This document shows positions 63,800-64,000 of a stretch of 64,000 nt of DNA, piece by piece (the first letter of the stretch is position 1; every line of letters begins with the position of its first letter). Source of the stretch: Aquibaculum sediminis (lineage in GTDB: Bacteria; Pseudomonadota; Alphaproteobacteria; Kiloniellales; DSM-21159); contig NZ_JBFCVK010000008.1 in the NCBI RefSeq assembly GCF_040712085.1, positions 137,462 through 201,461 of the forward strand, given 5' to 3'. Under the pieces are notes generated by a model. That model did no database searches and had not been told where the DNA came from. It was given only the letters and a program-made list of their open reading frames with translations. Position numbers and translations under genes: made by a program.

Positions 63800-63936
63800 T
63801 AGAGCAGATCGACTCAAAATCGGGTTCGCGAAGCGACCCGGTTTGAGTCGTGAATCTGCTCTACACCTTTGATTCAGGGCGGATTCACGCGTTTGTTCTG
63901 CACGCTGCGCGTTACAGATCAAACGCGATCCGCTTG
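63800..63936 (+). repeat. palindromic intergenic repeat, copy B
   Basis: A second copy of the two-hairpin element at 36236-36372, in the same orientation. First hairpin 63800-63863, second ~63871-63936. It differs from copy A at about a dozen positions, some compensated within stems (CGCCTC/GAGGCG in A, CGACTC/GAGTCG in B), so the structure appears to be selected or copied as a unit. Confidence 0.85.
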
Positions 63937-64000
63937 TCTTATGAAGATGGCGGTTCATCGGTAGAAGATGAACCATCGCCGGTGCCTGACCCGCACCGGC

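Noticed and set aside
63695..63976. 93-residue minus-strand frame at the right edge
   Set aside because: It runs through palindromic repeat copy B and reads the hairpins as codons; no ribosome site or similarity.

Overview
This is a GC-rich, densely packed chromosomal segment, most likely from an alphaproteobacterium of the Rhodospirillales type (inferred, not proven). The reasons are very high GC with long GC-driven shadow frames, GTG and ATGA-overlap starts, LivJ/TRAP/Rbs-type uptake systems, a 44-residue-repeat SPFH protein, an alphaproteobacterial PhnA-like membrane protein and a DUF6505-like protein. I see about 60 protein genes, one tRNA-Ser(GGA), one insertion-sequence remnant, one frameshifted antitoxin gene and two copies of a palindromic intergenic repeat.

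Layout. 1-5953 (minus): an aerobic molybdenum-hydroxylase cassette with two SRPBCC proteins, an FAD subunit, a 2Fe-2S subunit, a molybdopterin subunit that is split into two separately initiated genes, then a MoxR ATPase and the first residues of a VWA (CoxE-like) partner. 5966-8839: a 957-residue flotillin-like protein. 8894-18578 (minus): a branched-chain-amino-acid-type ABC system with a periplasmic binding protein, an iron-type alcohol dehydrogenase, an AraC regulator, two permeases, LivG, a LivF fused to a Tm-1/UPF0261 domain, and a TIM-barrel PEP-hydrolase-like partner. 18890-26353: a LysR regulator, an alpha/beta hydrolase, a SnoaL-like protein, malonyl-CoA decarboxylase divergent from malonyl-CoA synthetase, an aldehyde dehydrogenase and a thioesterase. 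26506-33375: a penicillin-acylase-type Ntn hydrolase, threonine dehydratase, a CBS/CGL reverse transsulfuration pair and a LysE exporter. 33552-39754: a glutamine-synthetase-like ligase, an iron alcohol dehydrogenase and a TRAP transporter. 40017-41701: TerB/DnaJ, TusA and PCu(A)C proteins. 41823-48612 (minus): a GntR-controlled sugar ABC operon ending in a probable D-apionate lactonase, visibly more AT-rich than its surroundings. 48774-49907: a membrane protein flanked by two hydrophobic microproteins. 49936-56576: enolase, RF3, an O-methyltransferase, Hsp20, a DUF6505-like protein, agmatine deiminase and a small membrane protein. 56715-57065: tRNA-Ser and an ISL3-type transposase remnant. 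57404-60296: a periplasmic protein, histidine kinase and response regulator operon. 60448-63029: a membrane protein and a DUF2259-like secreted protein. 63167-63631: BrnT toxin with a frameshifted BrnA.

How the genes work together: most of the window is catabolic and transport modules, each with its own regulator. The most unusual items are the split molybdopterin subunit with a perfect Shine-Dalgarno at the split, the ABC-Tm-1 fusion beside its TIM-barrel partner, the sugar ABC ATPase with an extra C-terminal domain, the three-gene sensor operon whose periplasmic member has a molybdopterin-enzyme-like fold signature but no cysteine to hold the metal, and the microprotein/membrane-protein cassette. 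All assignments come from reading the sequence; no database search was run.
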